Shown here in pieces: positions 36,377 to 45,467 of a stretch of 64,000 nt of DNA; position 1 is the stretch's first letter, and each line of letters begins with the position of its first letter. Both the position numbers and the translations under genes were made by a program. Source of the DNA: Mycolicibacterium mengxianglii (GTDB lineage Bacteria; Actinomycetota; Actinomycetes; Mycobacteriales; Mycobacteriaceae); assembly GCF_015710575.1 (NCBI RefSeq), contig NZ_CP065373.1, positions 4,898,001 through 4,962,000 of the forward strand, in the 5' to 3' direction. The notes under the pieces are model-generated. The model worked only from the letters and a program-made list of their open reading frames with translations, had not been told where the DNA came from and ran no database searches.

Positions 36377-37441
36377 CTAGACCAAAACGGGTTCGGTTGG
36401 CGACACGGCACTTTCGCGCCTGGCGATGATTTCGGCGACCCGTTTGGCGCTGGCGCCGGGGTCACCACCGGCCAGCGCCCACCCCCGGGCACGCACCAGG
36501 TACGCGGTGGCGGCGGCCTCCGCGGACACTCCCAGGCCACCCTGGATGTGCACTGCCATCGTCGCCGCTTTGGCAGCCTCCTCCGCCAGGAACACAAATG
36601 CGCAGCCGGCCAACTCCGGTCGTTCGTCGGGTTCGTTGTCCAGGAACCACGCCGCACGCCGGGCCAGGTTCCGCCCGCCTTGCACCACGATGGCCATATT
36701 GGCCAAGGGATGGGAGATCGCCTGCAGGGTCCCGATGGGAACGCCGAGGGTGTGGCGGGACTTGGCGAATTCCGCGGCGATGGTCATCGTCTGCTCGACC
36801 AACCCGGCCAGCGCCGCAGCGGTTAGCACCCGCCACTCATCCAGCGCCCGTTCGTAAGCCGCCAGGGCCGGCGCACCCGAACCCAGCACCACCCGGGTGT
36901 CAGCGGTGTCTGGATCAACCCATGCCATCGGCAGCTGGCCCAGATTGGCCACCCGTTCCGGCCTGGTTCCGAAACCGAGGAGCACCACCTGCTCACTGTC
37001 GCGGACGATGATCTGGTCAGCCACTGAGCCCGACGGAATCAGCCGCACTCCGGTGACCGGGTCCAGGGCCGCGTCCAGTCCGACGATCCGGCTGCCGGTG
37101 ACGACGTCGCCGTCTACCCCGCCGAGCCGTTCCAGTAACCGGGCCGCGCACACGTGGTCGATCCACGGCACCGGCGCCAGGGCACGACCCAACTCCTCGG
37201 CCACCAACGTCAGGTCAACCAGCGTGGCGCCGTCGCCACCGGCGGCCTCCCCCACCGCCATCGACGATGCCCCCACGGCGCACAGCCGTTCCCACAGACT
37301 CTTGTCGAAGCCGGATTCCTGCGCAGCCCACACCACCTCGATGGTGCAGTGACTGTCCAGCAGCTGCCGGTAGGCCGCCTGCAGATCGCGGTGATCCTCG
37401 GTCAGGCTGTAGTCCAGCCGGCGCAGCTCGTAACGGTCCAT
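36377..37441 (-). CDS. Acyl-CoA dehydrogenase (second, shorter subunit)
   Basis: 354 residues. The N-terminal helical domain (LVAEELGRALAPVPWIDHVCAARLL, about 78-102) and C-terminal helices (KSRHTLGVPIGTLQAISHPLANM, HIQGGLGVSAE) fit the family, while the middle beta domain is shortened, as in the beta subunits of heteromeric mycobacterial acyl-CoA dehydrogenases. The gene sits 4 bp after the amidohydrolase stop and 10 bp before the larger subunit, indicating one operon. Confidence 0.88.
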   Translation of the reverse strand: MDRYELRRLDYSLTEDHRDLQAAYRQLLDSHCTIEVVWAAQESGFDKSLWERLCAVGASSMAVGEAAGGDGATLVDLTLVAEELGRALAPVPWIDHVCAARLLERLGGVDGDVVTGSRIVGLDAALDPVTGVRLIPSGSVADQIIVRDSEQVVLLGFGTRPERVANLGQLPMAWVDPDTADTRVVLGSGAPALAAYERALDEWRVLTAAALAGLVEQTMTIAAEFAKSRHTLGVPIGTLQAISHPLANMAIVVQGGRNLARRAAWFLDNEPDERPELAGCAFVFLAEEAAKAATMAVHIQGGLGVSAEAAATAYLVRARGWALAGGDPGASAKRVAEIIARRESAVSPTEPVLV

Positions 37442-37445
37442 CTGG

Positions 37446-38282
37446 TCAGTGCTCCTCGCTGCGGCGGAAAAAGAAGTCGTCGGCGTTGTTGTAGAGGTAA
37501 TTGTCGAGCGCCTCGGCCGGCAGGTCGAGTGCTTTCGCCTCCGGGACCACCCGGCTCTGGCGCAGCACCGGCCAATCCGAGGCGAAGATGATCTTCTCTC
37601 GACCGCGGGTCCGCATGTAGTGCAACAGCTCGTCGGGCAACCGCCTGGGCGACCAGGCCGAGGTCATCAACCGCAGATTCTGGTACTTGATCAGCATCCG
37701 GATCGCGATGTCCCACCAGGGGTCCGCCCCGTGAATCATGCACAGTCTGAGCTCCGGAAAGCGGACACACACCCGGTCGAGGTGAATCGGGTTCTGCACC
37801 TCACCGGGAATCGGCGGCCCCGGAATGCCGGTGTTGACACACAGCGGCAACTCGATCTCGGCGCACTTGGCGTACAGCGGGTAGTACACGGCGTCACTGG
37901 GCGGGTACATTCCGTCTCCCCAGAAGCTCGGTCCCACAACGGCATAGGCGATCGGCAGGTCAGCAACCACCGATGTCAACTCCCGCAGCGAGGCCACCGG
38001 TTTGAGCAGGTTCACCCCGCCGATCGCCAGCATGAACCGGTCGGGCCGGGCCTCGACGAACTTACGTGCGGTGACCGAGGGTGTGGTCAGGTTGTCCATC
38101 AGGATGGCCTTTGCCACGCCGTGGGCATCCATCTCGTCGAGTAACTCAGAGAGATCAATCGGGTCGAACATGGAAGGGGGTCCCTTGAAGTAGTCGTCCC
38201 GGACCTTCGTCATGAATTGCGGCTGGTGTTCGGTCTCGCCGAAATGGACGTTCACCAGGCAATCGATCACTTGCTGGACCAT
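37446..38282 (-). CDS. Amidohydrolase_2 family protein (short form)
   Basis: 278 residues. TIM-barrel metal hydrolase of PF04909: VIDCLVNVHFG at the start in place of the canonical DxHxH, MIHGADPWWD near 185 and FASDWPVLRQS near 242. The missing first metal pair suggests a single-metal or non-hydrolytic lyase as in ACMSD-like decarboxylases. It lies between the acyl-CoA synthetase and the dehydrogenase pair, so it could open or decarboxylate a ring after CoA activation. Confidence 0.85.
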   Translation of the reverse strand: MVQQVIDCLVNVHFGETEHQPQFMTKVRDDYFKGPPSMFDPIDLSELLDEMDAHGVAKAILMDNLTTPSVTARKFVEARPDRFMLAIGGVNLLKPVASLRELTSVVADLPIAYAVVGPSFWGDGMYPPSDAVYYPLYAKCAEIELPLCVNTGIPGPPIPGEVQNPIHLDRVCVRFPELRLCMIHGADPWWDIAIRMLIKYQNLRLMTSAWSPRRLPDELLHYMRTRGREKIIFASDWPVLRQSRVVPEAKALDLPAEALDNYLYNNADDFFFRRSEEH

Positions 38283-38289
38283 CCGACAC

Positions 38290-39939
38290 CTACCCCTTTG
38301 CCGGTTCGGACAACGCCGGAACCGTCTGCGCTGCTATCGCTTTCGCCCAGCGGTAATCCGCCTTGCCGTTGCCCAGTCGCTTCACGCGGTCGACGAGGAT
38401 GAACTCCTTCGGAGCTTTGAAACGGGCCAGCTCAGCCACACAATGGCGGTGGAGCAGCTCGTGTTCGGCAGCCACTCCTTCGCGCAGCGACACGTGGCGT
38501 AATGAAACCAGGGCCACCACCTCCTGGCCCCATCTCTGACTGTCGCGGCCCACCACCAGGGCGTCCAGGACATCCGGATGACCCCGCAGCACCTCCTCGA
38601 TTTCCTCGACGAACACCTTCTCGCCGCCGGTGTTGACCACCAGTGAATCCCGACCGAACAGCCGCAGTTTCCCGTCGGGTTCGACGGCCGCGCGATCACC
38701 CGATATGACCACCCTGGTACCTGCCACCTCCGGAAAGGTCTTGTTCGTGGCTTCGGAGTCCTCGAAGTAGCCCAGTGGGATCCGGCCGGTGCGCGCCACC
38801 CAACCGATCTCGGGTTCACCGGGTTCCAGGAAGCGGGTGCGGTCCTCGGACAGTACGAGACCGCCCTCCCGGAAGGCGAAGGTGTCGGTGTGGCTGCCGC
38901 GCTGGTTGTGCCCGAATCCCATATTGCCGGTTTCCGAGGAGCCGTAGCCGTTGATCAGGGTGATGGCCGGCAGGTGCTCCAGCAGCGCCTGTTGGTTCTT
39001 CAGATTGGTCCCTGCACCGCCGGTGCCGATCGCGAACAGCGAGGACAGGTCGTAAGGGCGCTGACCCAGTTCCGCGGCGATCGGGCCGGCGTAGGCGTCT
39101 CCGACCATCGTCATCAGCCCGACCTGCTCACGCTGTGCAGTCTCGAGCACTGCCCGCGGGTCGAACTTCTTCGACGTGTCGTGGAGAACGACTGTTTGAC
39201 CGTTGAGCACCGCCGAGAACGTCGTCCACATGCCGGCGGCGTGCATCAGCGGCGATACCGCGAACCACGGTGGTCCGAGATTGCGGACTCTGTCATGTAT
39301 TTCGCCGGCGTCCTGGTGGTCTGCGCCGTTCATCGAGGAGACGTACATGTCCGCCTGCCGCCACAGCACCCCTTTCGGGCGACCGGTGGTCCCGCCGGTG
39401 CAGACGATGATGAGATCATCCGGCGAGGCCTCGACACCGGCGTCGGTCTCGCCCGCGGCCACCGCCTCGTCGAGAGTCACCGCACCGCGGATCTCGCCGA
39501 CGCTGCTGCCGTCGTCCACCGAGAGCAGCAGATCGGCACCGGCAGGCAGGATATCGGCGAACTTGGCTCCCAGCCCCCGGTGGTAGATGACTCCCCGGGG
39601 TCGGAGGTATGCAAGCAGACCGGCGACTTCGCGCGGGGTGTAGTTGTAGTTCACGTTGACCGGGACCACCCGGGCCTTCAGGCAGGCCAGCACCATGTCG
39701 GGGTACAGATCGTTGTGCATGATCAGCGCGACCCGGTCCTGCCCGCACTCCCAATTGCGCAGCGAAGCACGTTCCCGCCGGGCACCGAAACCACTGCGGG
39801 AGAGGAAGTTCGCCAATCTTCGAGTACGCTCGGCCGTCTCGCCGAAGGTACTGCGGCGCTGCCCGCACACCGTCATCAGCCGGTCGGGTACCTGGCCGGC
39901 GATCTCGTCGAAGACGGCGCCCAGAGTCCACTCGGTCAT
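38290..39939 (-). CDS. Acyl-CoA synthetase (FadD19/FadD3-like AMP-binding enzyme)
   Basis: 549 residues. AMP-binding P-loop VCTGGTTGRPKGVLWR near 182, adenine motif GYGSSETG near 325, and C-terminal VKRLGNGKADYRWAK (catalytic Lys) near 532, the last resembling steroid-acid ligases such as FadD19. It would activate the carboxylate substrate to a CoA thioester with ATP. Surrounded on the same strand by two amidohydrolases with gaps under 10 bp, so in the operon running from about 41.2 to 35.2 kb. Confidence 0.92.
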   Translation of the reverse strand: MTEWTLGAVFDEIAGQVPDRLMTVCGQRRSTFGETAERTRRLANFLSRSGFGARRERASLRNWECGQDRVALIMHNDLYPDMVLACLKARVVPVNVNYNYTPREVAGLLAYLRPRGVIYHRGLGAKFADILPAGADLLLSVDDGSSVGEIRGAVTLDEAVAAGETDAGVEASPDDLIIVCTGGTTGRPKGVLWRQADMYVSSMNGADHQDAGEIHDRVRNLGPPWFAVSPLMHAAGMWTTFSAVLNGQTVVLHDTSKKFDPRAVLETAQREQVGLMTMVGDAYAGPIAAELGQRPYDLSSLFAIGTGGAGTNLKNQQALLEHLPAITLINGYGSSETGNMGFGHNQRGSHTDTFAFREGGLVLSEDRTRFLEPGEPEIGWVARTGRIPLGYFEDSEATNKTFPEVAGTRVVISGDRAAVEPDGKLRLFGRDSLVVNTGGEKVFVEEIEEVLRGHPDVLDALVVGRDSQRWGQEVVALVSLRHVSLREGVAAEHELLHRHCVAELARFKAPKEFILVDRVKRLGNGKADYRWAKAIAAQTVPALSEPAKG

Positions 39940-39945
39940 CTGCGC

Positions 39946-41154
39946 TCAGACAGTCGCGCGGACGGTGGCACCGATCAGGTTCAGTGCATTGTCGCGCATC
40001 ACTTTCCGGGTGTCTTCGGCGCTGAATTCAGGGAACTGTGGGATGTCGGCGGTGAAGGTCATGGGGTCGGCGAGGCCCTCACCGTGCGGCCAGTCGGAGC
40101 CGAACAGGATTTTGTCGACCCCGATGGTATCGGCGAGCAACTTCACGTCGTCCTCGTAGTAGGGCGCGATCCACACGTGGTTCCGCAGTTGCTCGACGGG
40201 GTCCTCTTTGTAGTGGTACGGGGCGGTGTTGGCGGACTTCTTCAGCCGTTTGATCAAGCGGTAGACGAAGTAGGAGCCATTCTCGATGCTGGCCACCTTC
40301 AAGTTGGGGTGCCGGGTGAACACCTGATGCACGATCATCGAGGCAATCGTGTCGTGGATGGCGCGGTCGTCGAGCAGGATCTGGTCGAGCGGGTCCTTCT
40401 TGCCGAAACCTTCGAAGGTGGCCTGACCACCCCACAGCGCGGCGATCGCCAGATAGCCGCTGTCGGACAAGTGGAAGCCGACGGGCACACCCGCCTCGGC
40501 GAGCCGCGCCCACACCGGATCATGCAGTGGGTCACCCAGTGAGCGGGGCTTGACCACCCCGGGCACCGGAGCCGGCCGCACCAGCACCATCTTGGCGCCC
40601 CGTTCGAGAACGAATTCCACTTCCTGCACTGCCTTTTCGGGATCTGCCAACGAGATGATCGGCGCCGACAGAATTCGATGGTCGGGCCGGTCGAAGCCCC
40701 AGTCCTCGTCGAGCCAAAGGTTGAACGCGTGTACCGACACCATCGTGGCCTCGATATCGTCCTTGAGGGCCTCCTCAACACCGCACGCGAAAGTGGGTAG
40801 CATGAAGCAGGTTTCGATGTTCTGCCGGTCGAGGACCTTCACCCGTGCGTCCCGGTTCTGGTATTCGGGATGGTTGGCCATCCGGTCGACCTTCATCAGT
40901 GACGCGGGGTCGACGCCCTCGGGGATCTCGCCACGGAACAACAGGTCCAGACACCCCGGCTCGATGATCGGATCGAAGGTGGGGTTCGGGATGAACTGAT
41001 TGACCCGTCCACCCATCAGAGCCAGGGTCCGTTTACCGTCCTGGACCATCTGGACGCCGCGGCGTTTGAACTCTTTGGGTAGATGCCGGGTGAACGAATC
41101 CACCGGCTCGTAGTAGTGGTTGTCGACGTCGACCGCCTGATACTCCAGAGTCAT
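39946..41154 (-). CDS. Amidohydrolase_2 family protein (long form)
   Basis: 402 residues, ATG 41154. Starts VDVDNHYYEPVDSF, close to the VDxHxxE motif, has a mid-protein GFHLSDSGY near 218 and ends with FGSDWPHGEGLAD near 358. Third member of this family in the window; length and motifs resemble the 10.9-kb copy more than the short one. Likely a ring hydrolase or decarboxylase of the island. It overlaps no neighbour but is only 6 bp from the synthetase. Confidence 0.87.
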   Translation of the reverse strand: MTLEYQAVDVDNHYYEPVDSFTRHLPKEFKRRGVQMVQDGKRTLALMGGRVNQFIPNPTFDPIIEPGCLDLLFRGEIPEGVDPASLMKVDRMANHPEYQNRDARVKVLDRQNIETCFMLPTFACGVEEALKDDIEATMVSVHAFNLWLDEDWGFDRPDHRILSAPIISLADPEKAVQEVEFVLERGAKMVLVRPAPVPGVVKPRSLGDPLHDPVWARLAEAGVPVGFHLSDSGYLAIAALWGGQATFEGFGKKDPLDQILLDDRAIHDTIASMIVHQVFTRHPNLKVASIENGSYFVYRLIKRLKKSANTAPYHYKEDPVEQLRNHVWIAPYYEDDVKLLADTIGVDKILFGSDWPHGEGLADPMTFTADIPQFPEFSAEDTRKVMRDNALNLIGATVRATV

Positions 41155-41172
41155 CTCGGGTCCTCTCGATCC

Positions 41173-42042
41173 TCACACGCTCAGCGGCGGGAAATTCGGT
41201 GAGCGTTTCTCGAAGAAGGCGGTGATGCCCTCGATGAAGTCGGGCCGCTGCATCGAGTCGTGCATCAACTTCTCGGCCTTGTTGCTGGTCTCGACGATCG
41301 CCATGTCAGCGTCGGCGTAGAGCTGACGTTTCATCACCGCCAGTGAGCTGGGCGCGCAGTTGGCCGCCATTTCCTCGGCGTAGGCCAGCGTCCGGTCCAG
41401 CAGATCCTGCGGCGGTACCACCTCTTTGACCAGCCCGAGTTGGGCGGCCTCCTCGGCGAAGAAGGTCCGACCACTCAGAAGCAGATCGGCCGCCACTCCC
41501 CAGCCGACCAGGCGGGGCAGAATCCAGGAGATGCCGTACTCGGCGATCAGGCCGCGGCGCGCGAAGGACGTCGTGAATTTCGCGCCCGCCGCTGCGAACC
41601 GGATGTCGGCCATCAACGCCTGCGACAACCCCATCCCGGCGACCGACCCATTGATGGCCGCAATGACCGGCTTGCTCAGCTGTGTCAGGAAATACGGATG
41701 CTTCTCGGCCACCAGTGCGCTCACGTCAGTCTTGTTCGCCGACTCGACCGTCACCGCCGAAATGGTGTTCAGCCCACCCATATCGGCACCGGCGCAGAAT
41801 GCCCGGCCGGTTCCGGTGATCACGATGACCCGAACCGCGGGATCTGCCTCGGCGGCTTCGATGTGGGCGTAGAACCCGGAGGCCAGCGCGCCGCCCCAGG
41901 CATTCATCCGCTCCGGGCGGTTGAACGTCAGGACCGCAACGCCGGAGTCGCGAACCTCGTACAGCACTGCCTGGCGCTTCCCGGCCTCCTCCGGCGACGC
42001 GACCGCGCTGTCATCGGCAAAGCTGTCGTCGGCAACGCTCAT
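41173..42042 (-). CDS. Enoyl-CoA hydratase/isomerase family protein
   Basis: 289 residues, ATG 42042 after GAGGAGGAG. Crotonase oxyanion segments: GRAFCAGADMGGL near 83-95 and NGSVAGMGLSQALMADIRFAA near 127-147. It is the first gene of the leftward unit that continues with the amidohydrolases and ligase, and a regulon operator lies 66 bp upstream. Hydrates an enoyl-CoA or cleaves a beta-diketone ring; crotonase members do both and the sequence does not decide. Confidence 0.92.
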   Translation of the reverse strand: MSVADDSFADDSAVASPEEAGKRQAVLYEVRDSGVAVLTFNRPERMNAWGGALASGFYAHIEAAEADPAVRVIVITGTGRAFCAGADMGGLNTISAVTVESANKTDVSALVAEKHPYFLTQLSKPVIAAINGSVAGMGLSQALMADIRFAAAGAKFTTSFARRGLIAEYGISWILPRLVGWGVAADLLLSGRTFFAEEAAQLGLVKEVVPPQDLLDRTLAYAEEMAANCAPSSLAVMKRQLYADADMAIVETSNKAEKLMHDSMQRPDFIEGITAFFEKRSPNFPPLSV

Positions 42043-42107
42043 CGAGTTGCTCCTCCTCGATACTGGAAACCGAAAACCGGTGCGGACACGGGCGGCCGGG
42101 CACGCCT

Positions 42108-42126
42108 TACTGTATACCTATCGGTA
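42108..42126. promoter_or_regulatory. Putative TetR operator TACTGTATACCTATCGGTA
   Basis: TACTGT-N7-TCGGTA matches the motif at all but one defined base. It lies 66 bp upstream of the enoyl-CoA hydratase start and downstream of the SDR stop. Confidence 0.7.
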
Positions 42127-42212
42127 GCACCTTCCGCACCGTTGCGCCCAAACCAACGCTTGGGTGGCAAAGTGCGAGAACGGGCCGCCATTTCGTCGAT
42201 CTCGGCGCGTCG

Positions 42213-43022
42213 CTAACTGAAATCCGTACCGCCGTCGACGTTGACATTCGCTCCGGTCATGTAGGAGTTGCGCCGAGACGCCAGGAACGCGACCACCGGG
42301 CCGATCTCCTCCGGCAGGCCCGCCCGCGGTAGATGAGCGGGGTGCCCGAAGTGCTCGGTGACCACTTCCATCAGCCGGTAGGGATCAACCTCTCCATCGG
42401 GGGCGCAGACGCCGACGGTCTTCGCCCAGCCCACCAGTCCCTCGGTGGCCACACTCCCGGGCGAGATCACATTCACCAGGATCTCGTCGGCCGCCAGCGA
42501 CTGCGACAGGTTCTTGGAGATGCTGGCGACCATCGATTTGGCGGCGGTGTAGGCGACCAAGGAGACGCCCTGCCGCTTCGTCGAGGTGGCTGAGAAGTTG
42601 ACGATCCGCGCCCAGTCAGCCCGGCGCAGCAATGGAAGGGCAGTCCGCACACACCGCACCATCGACATCGCACCGAGTTCGACCGCCTGCTGCCACTGCT
42701 CGTCACCCAATTCTTCGAAGCCACCACGGACGTCGGGGCCGACGGCATTGACCAGAATGTTCAGTTCGCCGCCCCACCGCTGACCCACTTCGCTGAACGC
42801 CGCGTCGAGTTGGCCGGCATCGGTGGCATCGGCCCTGAGACCAATGACCTCCGGACTCCCCCGCCGCATCAGGTCGTCGACCACCTCGTCGAGGTGCGAA
42901 CGGGAGCGGGCGAGCACGGCCACCCGAGCCCCGTCTTCAGCGAAACACCGGGCAGCCGCACGGCCCATTCCGCGACTACCCCCGACCACCACCGCCGTCG
43001 CGCCCGCGAGCCCCAGATCCAT
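42213..43022 (-). CDS. SDR-family oxidoreductase (3-hydroxyacyl-CoA dehydrogenase-like)
   Basis: 269 residues from ATG 43022; the longer frame reaches into the operator region and is rejected. Rossmann motif VVGGSRGMGRAAA (12-24), NAVGP in place of NNAG near 90, Ser in NFSATSTKRQG near 140, and YTAAK near 153. Ends with MTGANVNVDGGTDFS as in FabG-like enzymes. Likely oxidises the 3-hydroxy intermediate produced by one of the hydratases. Divergent from the TetR gene with an operator between them. Confidence 0.9.
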   Translation of the reverse strand: MDLGLAGATAVVVGGSRGMGRAAARCFAEDGARVAVLARSRSHLDEVVDDLMRRGSPEVIGLRADATDAGQLDAAFSEVGQRWGGELNILVNAVGPDVRGGFEELGDEQWQQAVELGAMSMVRCVRTALPLLRRADWARIVNFSATSTKRQGVSLVAYTAAKSMVASISKNLSQSLAADEILVNVISPGSVATEGLVGWAKTVGVCAPDGEVDPYRLMEVVTEHFGHPAHLPRAGLPEEIGPVVAFLASRRNSYMTGANVNVDGGTDFS

Positions 43023-43341
43023 GGCGCGGTTATACCGTCTTCCCGCGGCAAGGGCAACGGAATCGCGGCACGTAAACCCGCGAAATCCCGGTCCAACGGA
43101 GGCCGCTACCATAGGCTTTACGGTATTGCCATTCAGATCGGCGCCCGCGTCAGCCATGATTTGTGTTACTGGTCTCACGGCAGAGTTGACCGTGGGTCCG
43201 ACGGGATGCCTGCCGGTAAGGTTGACAAGGCTACCGGGAGGTCACGATGACCAGACACTCGGCAGCTATCTGTAATTGTTGAAGAACGGCCCCCGGCCGG
43301 GATCCGCTGCCAGGCGGAATCGATGTCAATGGAGGTGCCCT
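43023..43341. other. Divergent promoter region between SDR and TetR genes
   Basis: 319 bp with no credible gene. It holds one strong operator copy (43107-43125) and the TetR ribosome-binding site GGAGG at 43331. Nothing else was recognised. Confidence 0.6.
43107..43125. promoter_or_regulatory. Putative TetR operator TACCATAGGCTTTACGGTA
   Basis: TACCAT-N7-ACGGTA differs from the motif at one defined base. It is about 85 bp upstream of the SDR start and 217 bp upstream of the TetR start, placing it between the divergent genes. Confidence 0.65.
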
Positions 43342-44139
43342 GTGGTTCAGCGAGCGGCAAAGCAGGCCACACCCGACAAACGGCAGCGGCGTGAGCGTGG
43401 CTCCATCAACCCTGATGACATCATCAAGGGCGCATTCGAACTCGCCGAGCAGGTCGGTATCGACAACCTCAGCATGCCGCTGTTGGGCAAGCACCTCGGC
43501 GTGGGCGTGACGAGCATCTACTGGTACTTCCGCAAAAAGGACGACCTGCTCAGTGCCATGACCGACCGGGCATTGCGGACGTATGTTTTCGCCACGCCCT
43601 ATGTGGAGGCCAAGGACTGGCGCGAGACGTTGCACAATCATGCATGGACGATGCGAAACACGTTCATGGGCAATCCGATCCTGTGCGACCTCATTCTGAT
43701 CCGTTCGGCACTCAGCCCGCGAGCCGCGCAGCTCGGCGTGCTCGAGGTGGAGAAGGCGATCGCCAGCCTGGTAGAAGCCGGACTGTCTCCCGAAGATGCA
43801 TTCGAAACGTACTCCGCAGTCTCGGTCCACGTACGTGGATCGGTTGTGCTGCAACGGCTCTACGAGAAGAATCTCGGCACCGAAGACGGCCCTGGCACAG
43901 AGCTCGACGACAAGATGGTGATCGACCCGAAGACGGCGCCACTGCTGGCGAAAGTAACCGCCGGCGGCAACCGGATCGCCACCACCGACGACACGAACTT
44001 CGAATACGCCCTGGCCTGCATCCTCGATCACGCGGAGCGCCTGATCGAAGCGGGAGCCGGCAAGGCGACCAAGCGCGGTTCCCGGGGGCAGAAGACATCC
44101 TCGACCCGGCAGCGCAACAAGGCCTCCGCTGCCAGCTGA
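43342..44139 (+). CDS. TetR-family regulator, candidate master regulator of the catabolic island
   Basis: 265 residues from GTG 43342, with GGAGG six bases upstream. A basic N-terminal arm (KRQRRERGS) leads into the helix-turn-helix (DIIKGAFELAEQVGIDNLSMPLLGKHLGVGVTSIYWYFRKKDDLLSAM, about 26-73), then a TetR_C-type ligand domain and a Lys/Arg-rich tail. It is the only regulator between 28.6 and 60 kb and lies centrally among transcription units that carry the common 19-bp motif, so it is the natural candidate to bind it. Ligand is presumably an acyl-CoA intermediate. Confidence 0.92.
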   Translation: MVQRAAKQATPDKRQRRERGSINPDDIIKGAFELAEQVGIDNLSMPLLGKHLGVGVTSIYWYFRKKDDLLSAMTDRALRTYVFATPYVEAKDWRETLHNHAWTMRNTFMGNPILCDLILIRSALSPRAAQLGVLEVEKAIASLVEAGLSPEDAFETYSAVSVHVRGSVVLQRLYEKNLGTEDGPGTELDDKMVIDPKTAPLLAKVTAGGNRIATTDDTNFEYALACILDHAERLIEAGAGKATKRGSRGQKTSSTRQRNKASAAS

Positions 44140-44160
44140 CCCCGACTGGCCGGCGGTCGA

Positions 44161-45072
44161 TTACTGCGGTAGGTCCGGTTCGGGCACATGAAAGTGCTCA
44201 TCCCGCAACCGGAAAGCCTCCTTGGTACCGTGCTGCGCGCGGGTTTTGACGAAGTTGAACTCACCGGGTGCGAACTGCAGGTTCGTGCCGTACGCGTGGA
44301 ACAGGTAGCTGGCGACTTCTTCCCCCTGATAAGCCTGGCTCTGCTCGACCAGGCGGAAGGCCTCCTTGGCGATGACGACACCGTCGGCCGGCATCTTGGC
44401 TGCCTTCTCGGCCCAGAAACGGGCTCGGGCGGCCACCGACTCCGGCGCACAGGTCTCGGTGAAGATGCCCAGGTGTTCGATCGACCCGGCCTCGATGATG
44501 TCTCCGGTCAGCAGCAGCCGCCGGGCCAGCACCGGCCCCAACCGGTGGAAGAACATGTGCACGCTGCCCAGCGCCGGCCCGAGGAACCGGGTGGCGGGCA
44601 TACCGATGCGGGTGTCCCGCCCGATGACCGAGATGTCCATCATCAAAGCCATCTCGAAGCCGCCGCCCAAGGCGAACCCGCCGACCTCGCCAACGGTCAC
44701 CTTCGGGAACCCCAGGAGGTTGTGGTAGAAGCTGAATGACTTGCGGTCCACCGTGAGTCGCCTTCTTTGACTCGGGCGCGACCTGCCCTGGACCGTAGCT
44801 GGGGTATCGCTCTCCCGGCCCTCACCGCCGTACCAGCCATACGCGTTGTTCATGTCGGCTCCGGCGCTGAACACTCCCTCGGCGCCGCGCAGCAGCACGA
44901 CCGTGATGTCGTCGTCTTCGGCGACCACATCGAGGTATCTGCCCAGAGCCTCCCTCATGCTCGCATCGTAGGAGTTGCGCTGCTCGGGATTGTTGAGTGT
45001 GATCGTGGCGATCCGCCGCTCCCGATCAACCTCGTAAAGTACGCGGCCGTCTGCGGTGTCCGAGGTGGTCAT
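44161..45072 (-). CDS. Enoyl-CoA hydratase/isomerase family protein
   Basis: 303 residues, ATG 45072 after AAAGGAG. Crotonase segments EGVFSAGADMNNAYGWYGGEG (about 65-85) and EVGGFALGGGFEMALMMDISV near 128-148; an insertion of about 30 residues after the first segment (ESDTPATVQGRSRPSQRRR) is unusual. Tail-to-tail with the TetR gene, divergent from the next hydratase. Its role among five crotonase genes cannot be told apart by sequence. Confidence 0.9.
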   Translation of the reverse strand: MTTSDTADGRVLYEVDRERRIATITLNNPEQRNSYDASMREALGRYLDVVAEDDDITVVLLRGAEGVFSAGADMNNAYGWYGGEGRESDTPATVQGRSRPSQRRRLTVDRKSFSFYHNLLGFPKVTVGEVGGFALGGGFEMALMMDISVIGRDTRIGMPATRFLGPALGSVHMFFHRLGPVLARRLLLTGDIIEAGSIEHLGIFTETCAPESVAARARFWAEKAAKMPADGVVIAKEAFRLVEQSQAYQGEEVASYLFHAYGTNLQFAPGEFNFVKTRAQHGTKEAFRLRDEHFHVPEPDLPQ

Positions 45073-45467
45073 GACCCGGACTCCTTTCCATTGCTCGGGG
45101 GCCGGAATCTGCTGCGGGAGTGCTGGAAATAGGAACCGAGTTGTGCCCGGCGGTTCGTCGTGGACCGCCCGAGCCTGATCATGTGGGCCATCTTCGCCTC
45201 GAATTGCTCAGCACACCAACCAATTCCGTCTGCAGGAAGGGAACAGCTGCAGTCGGTGGATCCACCCTGCCCGCGCACACCCCGGCGCAGCCGGGCTCGA
45301 GGTGTATCAACGCACCGCTGACACGGGCCGGACGTGCTGACCGCGACTGCAACACCCAGGCATGCTCACGTCCTGTTCCGTCCGGCGGATTTCCTTGCTA
45401 GCTTGTACAGGATAGTAATCGTAGTGCCTACCGTACGGGGAACGGTATGACGCCGGAAGGCTCCAGG
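45073..45467. other. Divergent intergenic region between two hydratase genes
   Basis: 395 bp without a convincing gene. It contains an exact operator copy at 45429-45447 next to the rightward start. The remaining sequence shows no RNA gene or repeat that I can recognise. Confidence 0.55.
45429..45447. promoter_or_regulatory. Putative TetR operator TACCGTACGGGGAACGGTA (best palindrome)
   Basis: Both halves are exact and mutually complementary (TACCGT/ACGGTA). It ends 20 bp before the GTG start of the rightward hydratase operon, so bound repressor would cover the initiation region. Confidence 0.75.

Noticed and set aside
38890..40542. 550-codon open frame on the plus strand
   Set aside because: It lies wholly antisense to the acyl-CoA synthetase and amidohydrolase genes, which have clear family motifs. 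Long antisense frames are common at this G+C content.
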